From Georgenia satyanarayanai (GTDB lineage: Bacteria > Actinomycetota > Actinomycetes > Actinomycetales > Actinomycetaceae), in assembly GCF_009193135.1 (NCBI RefSeq), contig NZ_VUKC01000002.1:62001-126000 (forward strand): a DNA stretch of 64,000 nucleotides. Reading direction: 5' to 3'. The notes beneath the pieces are model-generated. The model was not told the DNA's origin. It saw only the letters and a program-made list of their open reading frames with translations, and searched no databases. Numbering within the stretch: position 1 is the stretch's first letter; every line of letters begins with the position of its first letter. Below are positions 1-8,572 of this stretch, piece by piece. A program made the position numbers and the translations under genes.

Positions 1-184
1 CCTCAAGGCCGCCCTCGGGCGCACCGGCGAGTCCGCCAGGCACGCGGCGAAGGGAGCCGAGGCCAAGGCCCAGTCGCTCCTGGACGACGCCAAGGGCGGG
101 GACCCCAGGGCCATCGGCATCGTCGGCGCCGGGGTGGCCGCCCTCGCCGCCGTCCTCACGGTGGCGGCACGCCGCTCCCGCTGA
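1..184 (+). CDS. C-terminal fragment of a small membrane-anchored protein
   Basis: The frame is open from the left edge of the window and stops at a TGA at 182-184, so only the last 60 residues are seen. They form an Ala/Lys/Glu-rich, probably helical stretch, followed by one hydrophobic segment (IGIVGAGVAALAAVLTVAA) and a short basic tail (RRSR). This is a soluble or coiled region with a C-terminal membrane anchor, the basic end most likely cytoplasmic. I do not recognise the family. The start lies outside the window. A hairpin follows directly. Confidence 0.6.
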   Translation, partial: LKAALGRTGESARHAAKGAEAKAQSLLDDAKGGDPRAIGIVGAGVAALAAVLTVAARRSR

Positions 185-200
185 GCCCCCACCACCGCAC

Positions 201-232
201 GCGCGCAGGGTCCCGGGAGGCCCTGGCGCGCG
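201..232. terminator. Hairpin between convergent genes
   Basis: GCGCGCAGGG pairs with CCCTGGCGCGC with one bulged base around a short loop. It sits between the stop of the plus-strand gene at 184 and the stop of bldC at 240, so it can serve both directions. There is no T-run, as is usual for actinobacterial terminators. Confidence 0.5.
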
Positions 233-239
233 CCCCCGC

Positions 240-449
240 TCAGCCTGCGGTGCGCTGCGCGCTCATGCCGCTCGCCAGGAGCAGCTCGTCCACCTCGCTG
301 CGCCGGTAGCGCCGGTGCCCACCGAGCGTACGGACCGCGGTGAGCTTGCCCGCGTTCGCCCACCGGGTGACCGTCTTGGGATCCACCCGGAACCGCGCTG
401 CCACCTCCCCCGGGGTCAGCAGCGTCTCCTCGCGGAGGTTGTCGTCCAT
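240..449 (-). CDS. bldC: BldC-family small MerR-like DNA-binding regulator
   Basis: This 69-residue protein is almost entirely one winged helix-turn-helix of the MerR/BldC class (LLTPGEVAARFRVDPKTVTRW followed by GKLTAVRTLGGHRRYRRSEV). Streptomyces BldC has about the same length and near-identical core motifs. BldC binds DNA as head-to-tail oligomers on direct repeats and controls developmental and other genes; the targets here are unknown. The open frame continues upstream, but the ATG at 449 gives the family length and has GAGGTG just before it. It is divergent from the DUF3073 gene, an order common in actinobacteria. Confidence 0.9.
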   Translation of the reverse strand: MDDNLREETLLTPGEVAARFRVDPKTVTRWANAGKLTAVRTLGGHRRYRRSEVDELLLASGMSAQRTAG

Positions 450-606
450 GGTGCACCTCAGTTCCGTCACGGCCCGGGCCGGCTCACCCGCCAGATCACT
501 CACGGTAACTCGCCCGTTTCGGGCGAAAAGCGGACGAAGGTCCCATGTCGGCCGACGGTCCGGACGTGGGGCCGGTGGGCGGAGTGAGCCGCCGCACGTG
601 CGCTGG

Positions 607-630
607 ATGGTCGAACCCACGCTCGACCAT
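607..630. promoter_or_regulatory. Inverted repeat in the bldC/DUF3073 intergenic region
   Basis: ATGGTCGA at 607-614 and TCGACCAT at 623-630 are perfect inverted copies separated by 8 bp. They lie in the 275-bp divergent region, about 95 bp upstream of the DUF3073 start. The shape fits a binding site for a dimeric regulator. Which protein binds is not known. Confidence 0.35.
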
Positions 631-724
631 GTACCGTGGGCACCACGAACCATGACCACATAAATGGGGCCGCACTGACACCGTCGGTGCCTGCCCCTCT
701 TCTACGTTGGAGGGGGTCGACGCC

Positions 725-910
725 ATGGGGCGCGGCCGTCAGAAGGCCAAGCAGACGAAGGTCGCTCGCCGGCTGAAGTACTACAGCCCGGAGACCGACT
801 ACCGAGCGCTCGAGAGAGAGCTCACGTCGCAGAGCCATGACCGGGACATGCACGACTTCGAGATCCCCTCCGCAGAGGATGACGACGACTGGCGTCTCCG
901 CTCGGACTAA
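725..910 (+). CDS. DUF3073 family small protein
   Basis: A 61-residue protein starting MGRGRQKAKQTKVARRLKYY, the hallmark of DUF3073, with a basic N-terminal half and an acidic C-terminal tail (SAEDDDDWRLRSD). The family is restricted to actinobacteria and usually lies beside purM, as here. Function is unknown; the basic first half could contact nucleic acid, which is inference. The ATG at 725 is preceded by GGAGGGGG, a strong ribosome-binding site. An in-frame ATG six codons upstream sits inside that site and is less likely. Confidence 0.9.
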   Translation: MGRGRQKAKQTKVARRLKYYSPETDYRALERELTSQSHDRDMHDFEIPSAEDDDDWRLRSD

Positions 911-948
911 GGTTCACCGTCGCCCACGGCGACGGCGTGACAGCGACA

Positions 949-989
949 CCCAGGTCGCCGCTCCCCCATGGGGGACGCGGCGACCTGGG
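949..989. terminator. Bidirectional terminator between DUF3073 and purM
   Basis: CCCAGGTCGCCGC at 949-961 pairs perfectly with GCGGCGACCTGGG at 977-989. The loop itself can pair further (TCCCCC with GGGGGA). It sits between two convergent genes, so it can stop both transcripts. Confidence 0.75.
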
Positions 990-1002
990 CTGACGGCGAC
1001 TC

Positions 1003-2109
1003 TCAGCTGCGGTACTCGCCGTGCATCCGCACGGCGCCGCCCCGCATGCCCTTGGTGCCGGTGACGACGTCGTCGTCCCGGTCGGTGAGGCGCTCCACCG
1101 TGCCCAGCTGCCACGCGTCGATGCCGGCCGCCCGAGCGGCCCGCACGGCCTGCTCCGCCGTGGAGGGGGCGAGGACCGCGACCATGCCGACACCGAGGTT
1201 GAGCGTCTGCTCGAGGTCGGACCACTCGACCGGCCCGAGACGTCGCACGACGTCGAAGACGGCCGGGACCTGCCACGAGCCGCGCTCCACGTGGCCGACG
1301 AGCCCGGCGGGCAGCACCCGGGCGAGGTTCGCCGCGAGCCCGCCCCCGGTGACGTGCGAGAGGGCGTGGAGGCCGTCGTCCTGCGCGAGCTCGAGGCACA
1401 GCCGCGTGTAGAGACGGGTGGGCTCGAGGAGCTCCTCCCCCACGGTGCGCCCGAGCTCGGCGACCTCGCGCTCCAGCGAACAGCCGCTCACCTCGAGGAC
1501 CCGGCGGACGAGGGAGTAGCCGTTGGCGTGCAGCCCCGAGGAGGCGAGCGCGACGAGGACGTCGCCCTCGGCCACCCGCTCCGGGCCCAGCACGCGGTCG
1601 GCCTCGACCACGCCCGTGGCGGCGCCCGCGACGTCGTACTCGTCAGGGCCGAGGAGGCCGGGGTGCTCGGCCGTCTCCCCGCCCACGAGCGCGGTCCCGG
1701 TGAGGGCACAGGCCTCGGCGATGCCGCGGACGATGTCGGCGATGCGCTCGGGCACGACCCGCCCGCAGGCGATGTAGTCGGTCATGACGAGCGGCCTGGC
1801 CCCCACGACGACGATGTCGTCGACGACCATGCCGACGAGGTCGTGCCCGATCGTGTCGTGGACGTCCATCGCCTGGGCGATCGCGACCTTCGTGCCGACG
1901 CCGTCGGTGGAGGTCGCGAGGAGCGGGCGGCGGTACTCGCGCAGCGCGGAGGCGTCGTAGAGACCGGCGAAGCCGCCGGCGCCCCCGACGACCTCGGGCC
2001 CGTGGGTGGCGCGCAGGGCGCCCTTCATGAGCTCGACGGCGCGGTCACCGGCCTCGGTGTCGACGCCCGCCGCGGCGTAGCTGATGGGGGCTCGGTTCTC
2101 GGTGCTCAC
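1003..2109 (-). CDS. purM: Phosphoribosylformylglycinamidine cyclo-ligase
   Basis: PurM (AIR synthase) makes aminoimidazole ribonucleotide from FGAM with ATP, the fifth step of purine synthesis, in the cytoplasm. The 368-residue protein shows YAAAGVDTEAGDRAVE near the N-terminus, the STDGVGTKV ligand motif at about residues 67-75, and SSGLHANGYSLVRRVL in the middle, all typical of PurM. Its ATG overlaps the purF stop by four bases (ATGA), so translation is probably coupled and the pair forms an operon purF-purM ending at the hairpin at 949-989. Confidence 0.97.
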   Translation of the reverse strand: MSTENRAPISYAAAGVDTEAGDRAVELMKGALRATHGPEVVGGAGGFAGLYDASALREYRRPLLATSTDGVGTKVAIAQAMDVHDTIGHDLVGMVVDDIVVVGARPLVMTDYIACGRVVPERIADIVRGIAEACALTGTALVGGETAEHPGLLGPDEYDVAGAATGVVEADRVLGPERVAEGDVLVALASSGLHANGYSLVRRVLEVSGCSLEREVAELGRTVGEELLEPTRLYTRLCLELAQDDGLHALSHVTGGGLAANLARVLPAGLVGHVERGSWQVPAVFDVVRRLGPVEWSDLEQTLNLGVGMVAVLAPSTAEQAVRAARAAGIDAWQLGTVERLTDRDDDVVTGTKGMRGGAVRMHGEYRS

Positions 2110-3632
2110 TGCGCTCCAGCGATCGTCAGGGACCCCGGGTGCCGGGGCGGGAGGACCTGGTAGTCACGCCGCTCGGCCGCGGCCTCGGCGTCCTCCACGG
2201 GCACGGGGTACTCGCCGGTGAAGCACGCGGTGCACAGCCGTGCGCGGGGCACGGCGGTGGCCTCGATCATCCCGTCGGTCGAGATGTAGCCGAGGCTGTC
2301 GGCGCCGAGCGACGCGCGGATCTCCTCGATGCTCATGCCGTTGGCGATGAGCTCGGCCCTCGTGGCGAAGTCGATGCCGTAGAAGCACGGCCACTTGACC
2401 GGCGGGGAGGAGATGCGGACGTGGATCTCCGCCGCCCCGGCCTCGCGCAGCATCCGGACGAGGGCGCGCTGGGTGTTGCCGCGGACGATGGAGTCGTCGA
2501 CGACGACGAGCCGCTTGCCGGCGATGACCTCGCGCAGCGGGTTGAGCTTGAGCTTGATCCCGAGCTGGCGGATCGTGTCGGTCGGCTGGATGAAGGTCCG
2601 CCCGACGTAGGCGTTCTTCACCAGCCCCTGCGCGAAGGGGATGCCGGACTCCTGCGCGTACCCGATGGCGGCCGGTGTGCCCGAGTCCGGCGTGGGGATG
2701 ACGAGGTCGGCGTCGACGGGGTGCTCACGGGCCAGCACCCGGCCCATCTCGCTGCGGGCCGCGTTGACCGAGCGGCCGGCGATCTGCGTGTCCGGTCGGG
2801 CGAGGTAGACGTACTCGAAGACGCAGCCGCGCGGACTGGGCGCGGCGAAGTGCTGGGAGCGCAGCCCGTCCTCGTCGACGACGACGAGCTCGCCGGGCTC
2901 GATCTCCCGCACGAAGGTGGCGCCGACGATGTCGAGGGCCGCCGTCTCCGACGCGACCGCCCAGCCCCGCTGCAGCCGGCCGAGCACGAGGGGCCGGAAG
3001 CCGTGCGGGTCGCGGGCGGCGTAGAGGGAGTGCTCGTCCATGAAGACGAGGGAGAACGCGCCCTCGAGGAGCGGGAGCACCTTCATCGCCGTCGCCTCGA
3101 GGGAGCGGGTGCCCTCGTCGGCGGTCCCGGACAGCAGGGCGGTGATGACGGCGGTGTCCGTGGAGCTGCCCCGTCCGAGCTCGCCGGACAGGTCCGTCCC
3201 CGACTGCTCGCGCACGAGCTCCATGAGCCGGCGCGTGTTGGTGAGGTTGCCGTTGTGGCCCAGGGCCACGGTGCCGGTCCCTGCCGGACCGAGGGTGGGC
3301 TGGGCGTTCTCCCACGCGCTGGCGCCCGTCGTCGCGTAGCGCACGTGCCCGACGGCGATGTGCCCCTGCAGCGCGGACAGCGTCTGGTCGTCGAAGACCT
3401 GGGACACGAGACCCATGTCCTTGTAGACGAGGAGCTGCTCGCCGTTGCTCGTCGCGATGCCGGCAGACTCCTGGCCGCGGTGCTGCAGGGCGTAGATGCC
3501 GAAGTAGGTGAGGCGGGAGACCTCCTCGCCCGGCGCCCAGACCCCGAAGACCCCGCACTCGTCCTGGGGAGGGGCTTCCCCCGGGAGCAGGTCGTGACTC
3601 AGCCGTCCGTCTCCGCGTCGCACGTGTGCCAT
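2106..3632 (-). CDS. purF: Amidophosphoribosyltransferase
   Basis: PurF transfers the glutamine amide to PRPP and commits carbon to purine synthesis. The 508 residues show an N-terminal class II glutamine amidotransferase domain whose nucleophile is Cys26 (DECGVFGVW) behind a short propeptide that must be removed, then a phosphoribosyltransferase domain with VVVDDSIVRGNTQR. Cysteines in GCVFEYVY, PCFYGID and CTACF match the iron-sulfur type found in Bacillus and actinobacteria. The ATG at 3632 leaves 25 residues before the catalytic cysteine. It is followed by purM with an ATGA overlap. Confidence 0.97.
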   Translation of the reverse strand: MAHVRRGDGRLSHDLLPGEAPPQDECGVFGVWAPGEEVSRLTYFGIYALQHRGQESAGIATSNGEQLLVYKDMGLVSQVFDDQTLSALQGHIAVGHVRYATTGASAWENAQPTLGPAGTGTVALGHNGNLTNTRRLMELVREQSGTDLSGELGRGSSTDTAVITALLSGTADEGTRSLEATAMKVLPLLEGAFSLVFMDEHSLYAARDPHGFRPLVLGRLQRGWAVASETAALDIVGATFVREIEPGELVVVDEDGLRSQHFAAPSPRGCVFEYVYLARPDTQIAGRSVNAARSEMGRVLAREHPVDADLVIPTPDSGTPAAIGYAQESGIPFAQGLVKNAYVGRTFIQPTDTIRQLGIKLKLNPLREVIAGKRLVVVDDSIVRGNTQRALVRMLREAGAAEIHVRISSPPVKWPCFYGIDFATRAELIANGMSIEEIRASLGADSLGYISTDGMIEATAVPRARLCTACFTGEYPVPVEDAEAAAERRDYQVLPPRHPGSLTIAGAQ

Positions 3633-3665
3633 GGTCCCACACCCCGGCGGGTGCCACCGGGTCTG

Positions 3666-5108
3666 TCAGACAGGTGAGAAACGCACCCGCCGCCCCGGGA
3701 CGTCGACCTCCTCCAGCCGGACGGTCATCTGCTCGCCGAGCGGCAGCCCGGGCGCCCGGACGGAGGCCTCGACCGCGGGCTCGGCGATGACGACGGTGCC
3801 GCGGGCGCCGTCGTCGTCCTCGTCGACCTCGACGACGACACCGCGGAACTCCTCCCCGACCCGCCCCTCGAGGACCAGCGCCTCGACCGCGTTGACCGCG
3901 CCCCGCTCGTAACGCCCGGCCCGCTGGGTGCCGCGGGCCATGACCCGGGGCAGCTCGGGCAGCGCGGCGTGCACCCACTCGGGAACCGGCTCGCCCGCGC
4001 AGACGGCGCGGCACACCTCGAGGCCGGCGCGGTCGACGAGGCGGCGCAGCGGCGCGGTGACGTGGGCGTAGTGGGCGGCGATGGCGGCGTGCCGGGTGTC
4101 GCCGTCCTCGTCCTGCCCGAGGACGGCGTAACCGGCGCCGCGGAAGAGCGTGGTCGCCTCGGTGAGGAAGGCGGCGTGGGCGGGGACGGCGGAGTCGAGC
4201 GTGGGGAGGAGGTCGGAGTAGGAGACCTCCTCGGGCCACGGGATGCCGAGGCCGTGGGCGGTGCGGCGCAGGCGGGCGAGGTCGCGCGGGTCGGCCGGCG
4301 GCAGGGTGCGCAGGATGCCCACGCCGGCGTCGCGCATGAGCTCGGCCGCGCAGATGCCGGTGAGGAGGGAGATCTGGGCGTTCCACTCCTCCACGGGGAG
4401 GGTGGCGCGGAAGGCGAGGGCGTAGCCGCCGTCACGGGCGACGACCTCCTGCTCGGGGATCTCGAGGGAGACTCCGCCGCGTGCCCGCTGCTGCGACAGG
4501 CGCAGCTCACCGACCCGCCGCAGCAGCCCGGGCAGGGCAGGCGGGACGGCCGGGTCGCTGCCGCCGTCGACGACGCCCTGGACCTGGGTGTAGGTGAGCT
4601 GGGCGCGGCTGCGCACGACGGCCCGGCGGACCGAGGCCTCGCGGACCGCGCCGTCGGCGGCGAGCGCGATGCGCCACAGGTAGGCGGGGCGGTCCTGGTC
4701 GGGCAGGAGGCTCGCGGCGCCGGCGCTGAGGGTCTCGGGGTGCAGGGGCGTGGAGCCGGTGGGGCCGTAGACCGTGACGCCGCGCTCGTGGACGGCGGCG
4801 TCGAGGGCACCGCCGGGCGTCACGAAGGAGGCGACGTCGGCGATGGCGTAGTGGACGACGAAGCCCGCGCCGTCCTCCTCGAGGTGGACGGCCTGGTCGA
4901 GGTCACGGGAGCCCGGCGGGTCGACGGTGACGAGGGGGAGGTCGCGCGCGTCCGGCAGCGCGGGCAGCGGGCTGCGGGCGGCCTCCTCCGCCTCCCGCAG
5001 CGCCTGGGGCGGGAAGGCGACGGGGATGTCGAGCTCGGCGCGGAGCCGGTCGAGGGCATCGGCGACGCGCGCCGGCGGGGCCGGCAGGTGGAGCTGGCGG
5101 GTGCGCAC
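3666..5108 (-). CDS. RNB-domain (RNase II-like) exoribonuclease
   Basis: The protein carries the RNase II catalytic signature (DPPGSRDLDQAVHLE, residues 63-77), where the aspartates bind magnesium, and the rest of an RNB domain with THLTAPLRRLVDR-type motifs (HVTAPLRRLVDR). A C-terminal S1-like barrel follows. At about 480 residues it belongs to the short actinobacterial RNB group and lacks a long N-terminal cold-shock region. It probably degrades RNA 3' to 5'. The GTG at 5108 begins 8 bases after the stop of the upstream gene; a GTG at 5129 overlapping that gene is also possible, and neither has a clear ribosome-binding site. Confidence 0.87.
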   Translation of the reverse strand: MRTRQLHLPAPPARVADALDRLRAELDIPVAFPPQALREAEEAARSPLPALPDARDLPLVTVDPPGSRDLDQAVHLEEDGAGFVVHYAIADVASFVTPGGALDAAVHERGVTVYGPTGSTPLHPETLSAGAASLLPDQDRPAYLWRIALAADGAVREASVRRAVVRSRAQLTYTQVQGVVDGGSDPAVPPALPGLLRRVGELRLSQQRARGGVSLEIPEQEVVARDGGYALAFRATLPVEEWNAQISLLTGICAAELMRDAGVGILRTLPPADPRDLARLRRTAHGLGIPWPEEVSYSDLLPTLDSAVPAHAAFLTEATTLFRGAGYAVLGQDEDGDTRHAAIAAHYAHVTAPLRRLVDRAGLEVCRAVCAGEPVPEWVHAALPELPRVMARGTQRAGRYERGAVNAVEALVLEGRVGEEFRGVVVEVDEDDDGARGTVVIAEPAVEASVRAPGLPLGEQMTVRLEEVDVPGRRVRFSPV

Positions 5109-5115
5109 GCCGGGG

Positions 5116-5484
5116 TCAGTCCCGGCCACGGCGGCGCACGGATCGACGGTCGGCGACCAGCGCCCAGGTGAGGCCCGCGAAGACGCCGACCGTGCCGGTC
5201 GCCAGGAGCAGCAGGAGGAAGAGGGTCCCCGGTGAGACGTTGTCGGCCCCCACCGGGAGGACGCTGAGGACGGCCGCGACGACGACGCCGAGGAGGAAGC
5301 CGAGGAACCCGAAGCGCCCGTAGCGGGGCGCGCGCCGCACCCGGCTCGGGTCCGCGACGTCGACCACCCGGGCCACGGGCCCGTCCTCGGCCGGCGGGGC
5401 GGCGTCACCCGCCGGCGGGGCGGCGTCCGCGTCCGGGGCGGCGGGTTCGGGTGACGCGGCGGAGGCGGGGTCGGGCGTGCTCAC
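5116..5484 (-). CDS. Small two-helix membrane protein, function unknown
   Basis: The 122 residues begin with an acidic Ala/Pro-rich stretch (about 35 residues), then a basic motif RVRRAPRYGRF, then two hydrophobic helices (FLGFLLGVVVAAVLSVLPV and LFLLLLLATGTVGVFAGLTWA) and a basic tail RRSVRRRGRD. The topology is two membrane spans with both ends cytoplasmic. It ends 8 bases before the ribonuclease gene, so the two are probably co-transcribed. I do not recognise a named family. Confidence 0.7.
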   Translation of the reverse strand: MSTPDPASAASPEPAAPDADAAPPAGDAAPPAEDGPVARVVDVADPSRVRRAPRYGRFGFLGFLLGVVVAAVLSVLPVGADNVSPGTLFLLLLLATGTVGVFAGLTWALVADRRSVRRRGRD

Positions 5485-5525
5485 CCGGCCAACCTACCCC
5501 GCGGCCGGCGCGCTCTCGCTCGCTG

Positions 5526-5900
5526 CTACCGCGTGATGAGCGGGAGCACACCGGACAGGTCGGCGCGGACCCCGGAGGCCGTCACCGCGCCGGACCTGCG
5601 GGCCTCGTCCCAGGAGAGGCGGCCGGTCGCCATGCGCAGCCACGTCTGCATGTCGGTCTCGACGACGTTGGGCGGGGTCCCGCGAGTGTGCCGCGGCCCG
5701 GCGATCGCCTGGACGGCCGCAGCCGGGGGCACACGGACCTCGACGGAGCTGCCGGGTGAGCTCACCGCGAGCTCCTCGAGGGTGAACCGGACCGCGGTGC
5801 GGACGACGGCGGCCGGCACCTGCTCCCCGGCGTCCTCGGCGCTGCGCCACCGGCGCAGCGCCGCCATGCCCTCGCCCGGGTCGATGCGTCGTCGTGCCAC
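5526..5900 (-). CDS. Sterol carrier family (SCP-like) protein
   Basis: A 124-residue protein containing PPNVVETDMQTWLRMATGRLSW and ending in an alpha/beta pattern, matching the bacterial SCP-2 orthologue family often found beside purF in actinobacteria. SCP-2 folds bind lipids or form the C-terminal part of mycothiol-linked enzymes; the ligand here is unknown. The phrase TPPNVVETD is the most conserved part of this family. It starts with GTG at 5900 and lies 41 bp upstream of the small membrane protein, likely in the same transcription unit. Confidence 0.8.
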   Translation of the reverse strand: MARRRIDPGEGMAALRRWRSAEDAGEQVPAAVVRTAVRFTLEELAVSSPGSSVEVRVPPAAAVQAIAGPRHTRGTPPNVVETDMQTWLRMATGRLSWDEARRSGAVTASGVRADLSGVLPLITR

Positions 5901-5919
5901 GGACCCACCGTATCGGGGG

Positions 5920-6633
5920 TCAGCGGCCGGCGAGCGCGGCGCTCACCGCCTCGAGCGTCGACCGGTCGGTGACGTCGTACCCGGAAGGGCCGCCTCCCGG
6001 GCCGGTGGGTCCGCCGTCGGGGACGCGGCGTCGCGCCGAGAGGTGGACCGCGTCGACCCCGGTGCCGAGGAGGCCCGGCACGTCCTCGGCCCGGACGCCG
6101 CCACCCGCCATGACCTGCAGGCGCCCGCCGGCGGCCTCGACCATGCGACGCAGGGCGGGCACGCCGTCGGCGACGGTCGGGGCACCACCGGAGGTGAGGA
6201 CCCGGGTGAACCCGAGCCCGGCGAGGTCGTCGACGGCGGCGGCGGGGTCCTCGAGGACGTCGACGCAGCGGTGGGCGGTCACCTCGAGCCCCTCGGCGGC
6301 GTACTGCAGCGCCTCGAGCGCGTGCCGGTCCAGGGTGTCCCGCGCGGTGAGGGCGCCGACGACGACGCCCGCGGCCCCGGCGTCGACGATCGCCTCGATG
6401 TCCCGCACCATGAGGGACACCTCGGTCGCGGAGTACCGGAAGCCCCCGGGCCGGGGGCGGACGAGGACGTGGACGGGGATGCCCGTGGCCACGACCGCCT
6501 CGACCATGGCGATGCTCGGGGTGAGACCGCCGACGTCGAGCGCCGAGCAGAGCTCGACGCGGTCCGCGCCCGTGTCGAGGGCAAGCGCGGCCCCGCTCGC
6601 GTCCTGGACCGCGACCTCCAGCTTCACACCCAT
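5920..6633 (-). CDS. cutC: CutC family TIM-barrel protein
   Basis: This 237-residue protein has the CutC pattern: VEVAVQDASGAALALDTGADRVELCSAL-type N-terminus (shown here as LEVAVQDASGAALAL and DRVELCSALDVGGLTPS), VLVRPRPGGFRYS, and RVLTSGGAPTVADG plus VMAGGGV. CutC was named for copper tolerance in E. coli, but a direct copper role is disputed. The ATG at 6633 sits after a GTGGGGG ribosome-binding sequence and removes six codons from the longest reading frame. The gene lies between the SCP-like gene and a DUF2255-like gene on the same strand. Confidence 0.9.
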   Translation of the reverse strand: MGVKLEVAVQDASGAALALDTGADRVELCSALDVGGLTPSIAMVEAVVATGIPVHVLVRPRPGGFRYSATEVSLMVRDIEAIVDAGAAGVVVGALTARDTLDRHALEALQYAAEGLEVTAHRCVDVLEDPAAAVDDLAGLGFTRVLTSGGAPTVADGVPALRRMVEAAGGRLQVMAGGGVRAEDVPGLLGTGVDAVHLSARRRVPDGGPTGPGGGPSGYDVTDRSTLEAVSAALAGR

Positions 6634-6702
6634 GCCCCCACGATCCCGCATGTGGCCGGTGGGCGTCGCCCGGGGCCGGCGTGACGGCGGCCTCAGCGCG
6701 GC

Positions 6703-7122
6703 TCACACCTCCGAGGGCCCGACCCGGAGCGTGGCGGCACGCGCCTCCTCGCTCCGTGTCGGGTCGATGGAGGAGCGCGGCGCGTGGGCGTACTTGCGCT
6801 CGAGCTCCTCGTCGATGCGGTCCTGCACGGGGTCGTCGGCGGGCACGTGCGTGACACGGACCGGCTCGCGCGGCAGGGTGAGCGCGGCGCCGCGGTCACG
6901 CTCCGCGACGGCACCATCACCCAGGACGATCGCGACCGGTCGGCCCGACACCGCGTGCCGGTACCACCACGAGCCCGCGCCGAACGCGGAGCGCAGGTAG
7001 GGCACGCCGTCGACCACCATCGCCCAGATCGGCGTCGCGACCCGGCTACCGCCGGCCCGCGTCGTCACCACCGCGACGACCTCGGTCCGGTCGAGGACGT
7101 CCCTCACGTCGTCGAAGCTCAT
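6703..7122 (-). CDS. DUF2255-like flavin-binding-fold protein
   Basis: The 139 residues contain VATPIWAMVVDGVPYLRSAFGAGSWWYRHAV-like order (VATPIWAMVVDGVPYLRS, then GSWWYRHAVSGRPVAI), which resembles DUF2255 and the split-barrel flavin/F420-binding superfamily. Members are small, cytosolic and mostly uncharacterised. The acidic stretch DDPVQDRIDEELERKYA is a helix typical of the C-terminal part. No catalytic residue can be named. A strong hairpin separates it from gdhA upstream, so it probably has its own promoter or receives read-through. Confidence 0.65.
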   Translation of the reverse strand: MSFDDVRDVLDRTEVVAVVTTRAGGSRVATPIWAMVVDGVPYLRSAFGAGSWWYRHAVSGRPVAIVLGDGAVAERDRGAALTLPREPVRVTHVPADDPVQDRIDEELERKYAHAPRSSIDPTRSEEARAATLRVGPSEV

Positions 7123-7127
7123 GACGA

Positions 7128-7168
7128 ACCGAACCGCGGGAACCCCGAAGGTGTTCCCGCGGTTCGGT
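7128..7168. terminator. Perfect 16-bp hairpin after gdhA
   Basis: ACCGAACCGCGGGAAC at 7128-7143 is exactly complementary to 7153-7168, with a 9-base loop. It lies 11 bases past the gdhA stop and just upstream of the next minus-strand start at 7122. Transcription of gdhA most likely ends here. Confidence 0.85.
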
Positions 7169-7179
7169 GACGACCTCGG

Positions 7180-8541
<1,362 letters not shown>

Positions 8542-8572
8542 TCAGGGCCCGGCGGGGGCGCCGGGGTGGTGC

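Noticed and set aside
2725-4386. Long open frame rich in Arg and Pro overlapping purF and the ribonuclease
   Set aside because: It is a shadow of the real genes in a different frame, driven by high GC at third positions. The composition is unnatural and has no motif.
5526-5900. The SCP-like gene considered as a maleylpyruvate isomerase
   Set aside because: Only the short C-terminal-like SCP fold is present, and the mycothiol-dependent DinB catalytic part is absent.
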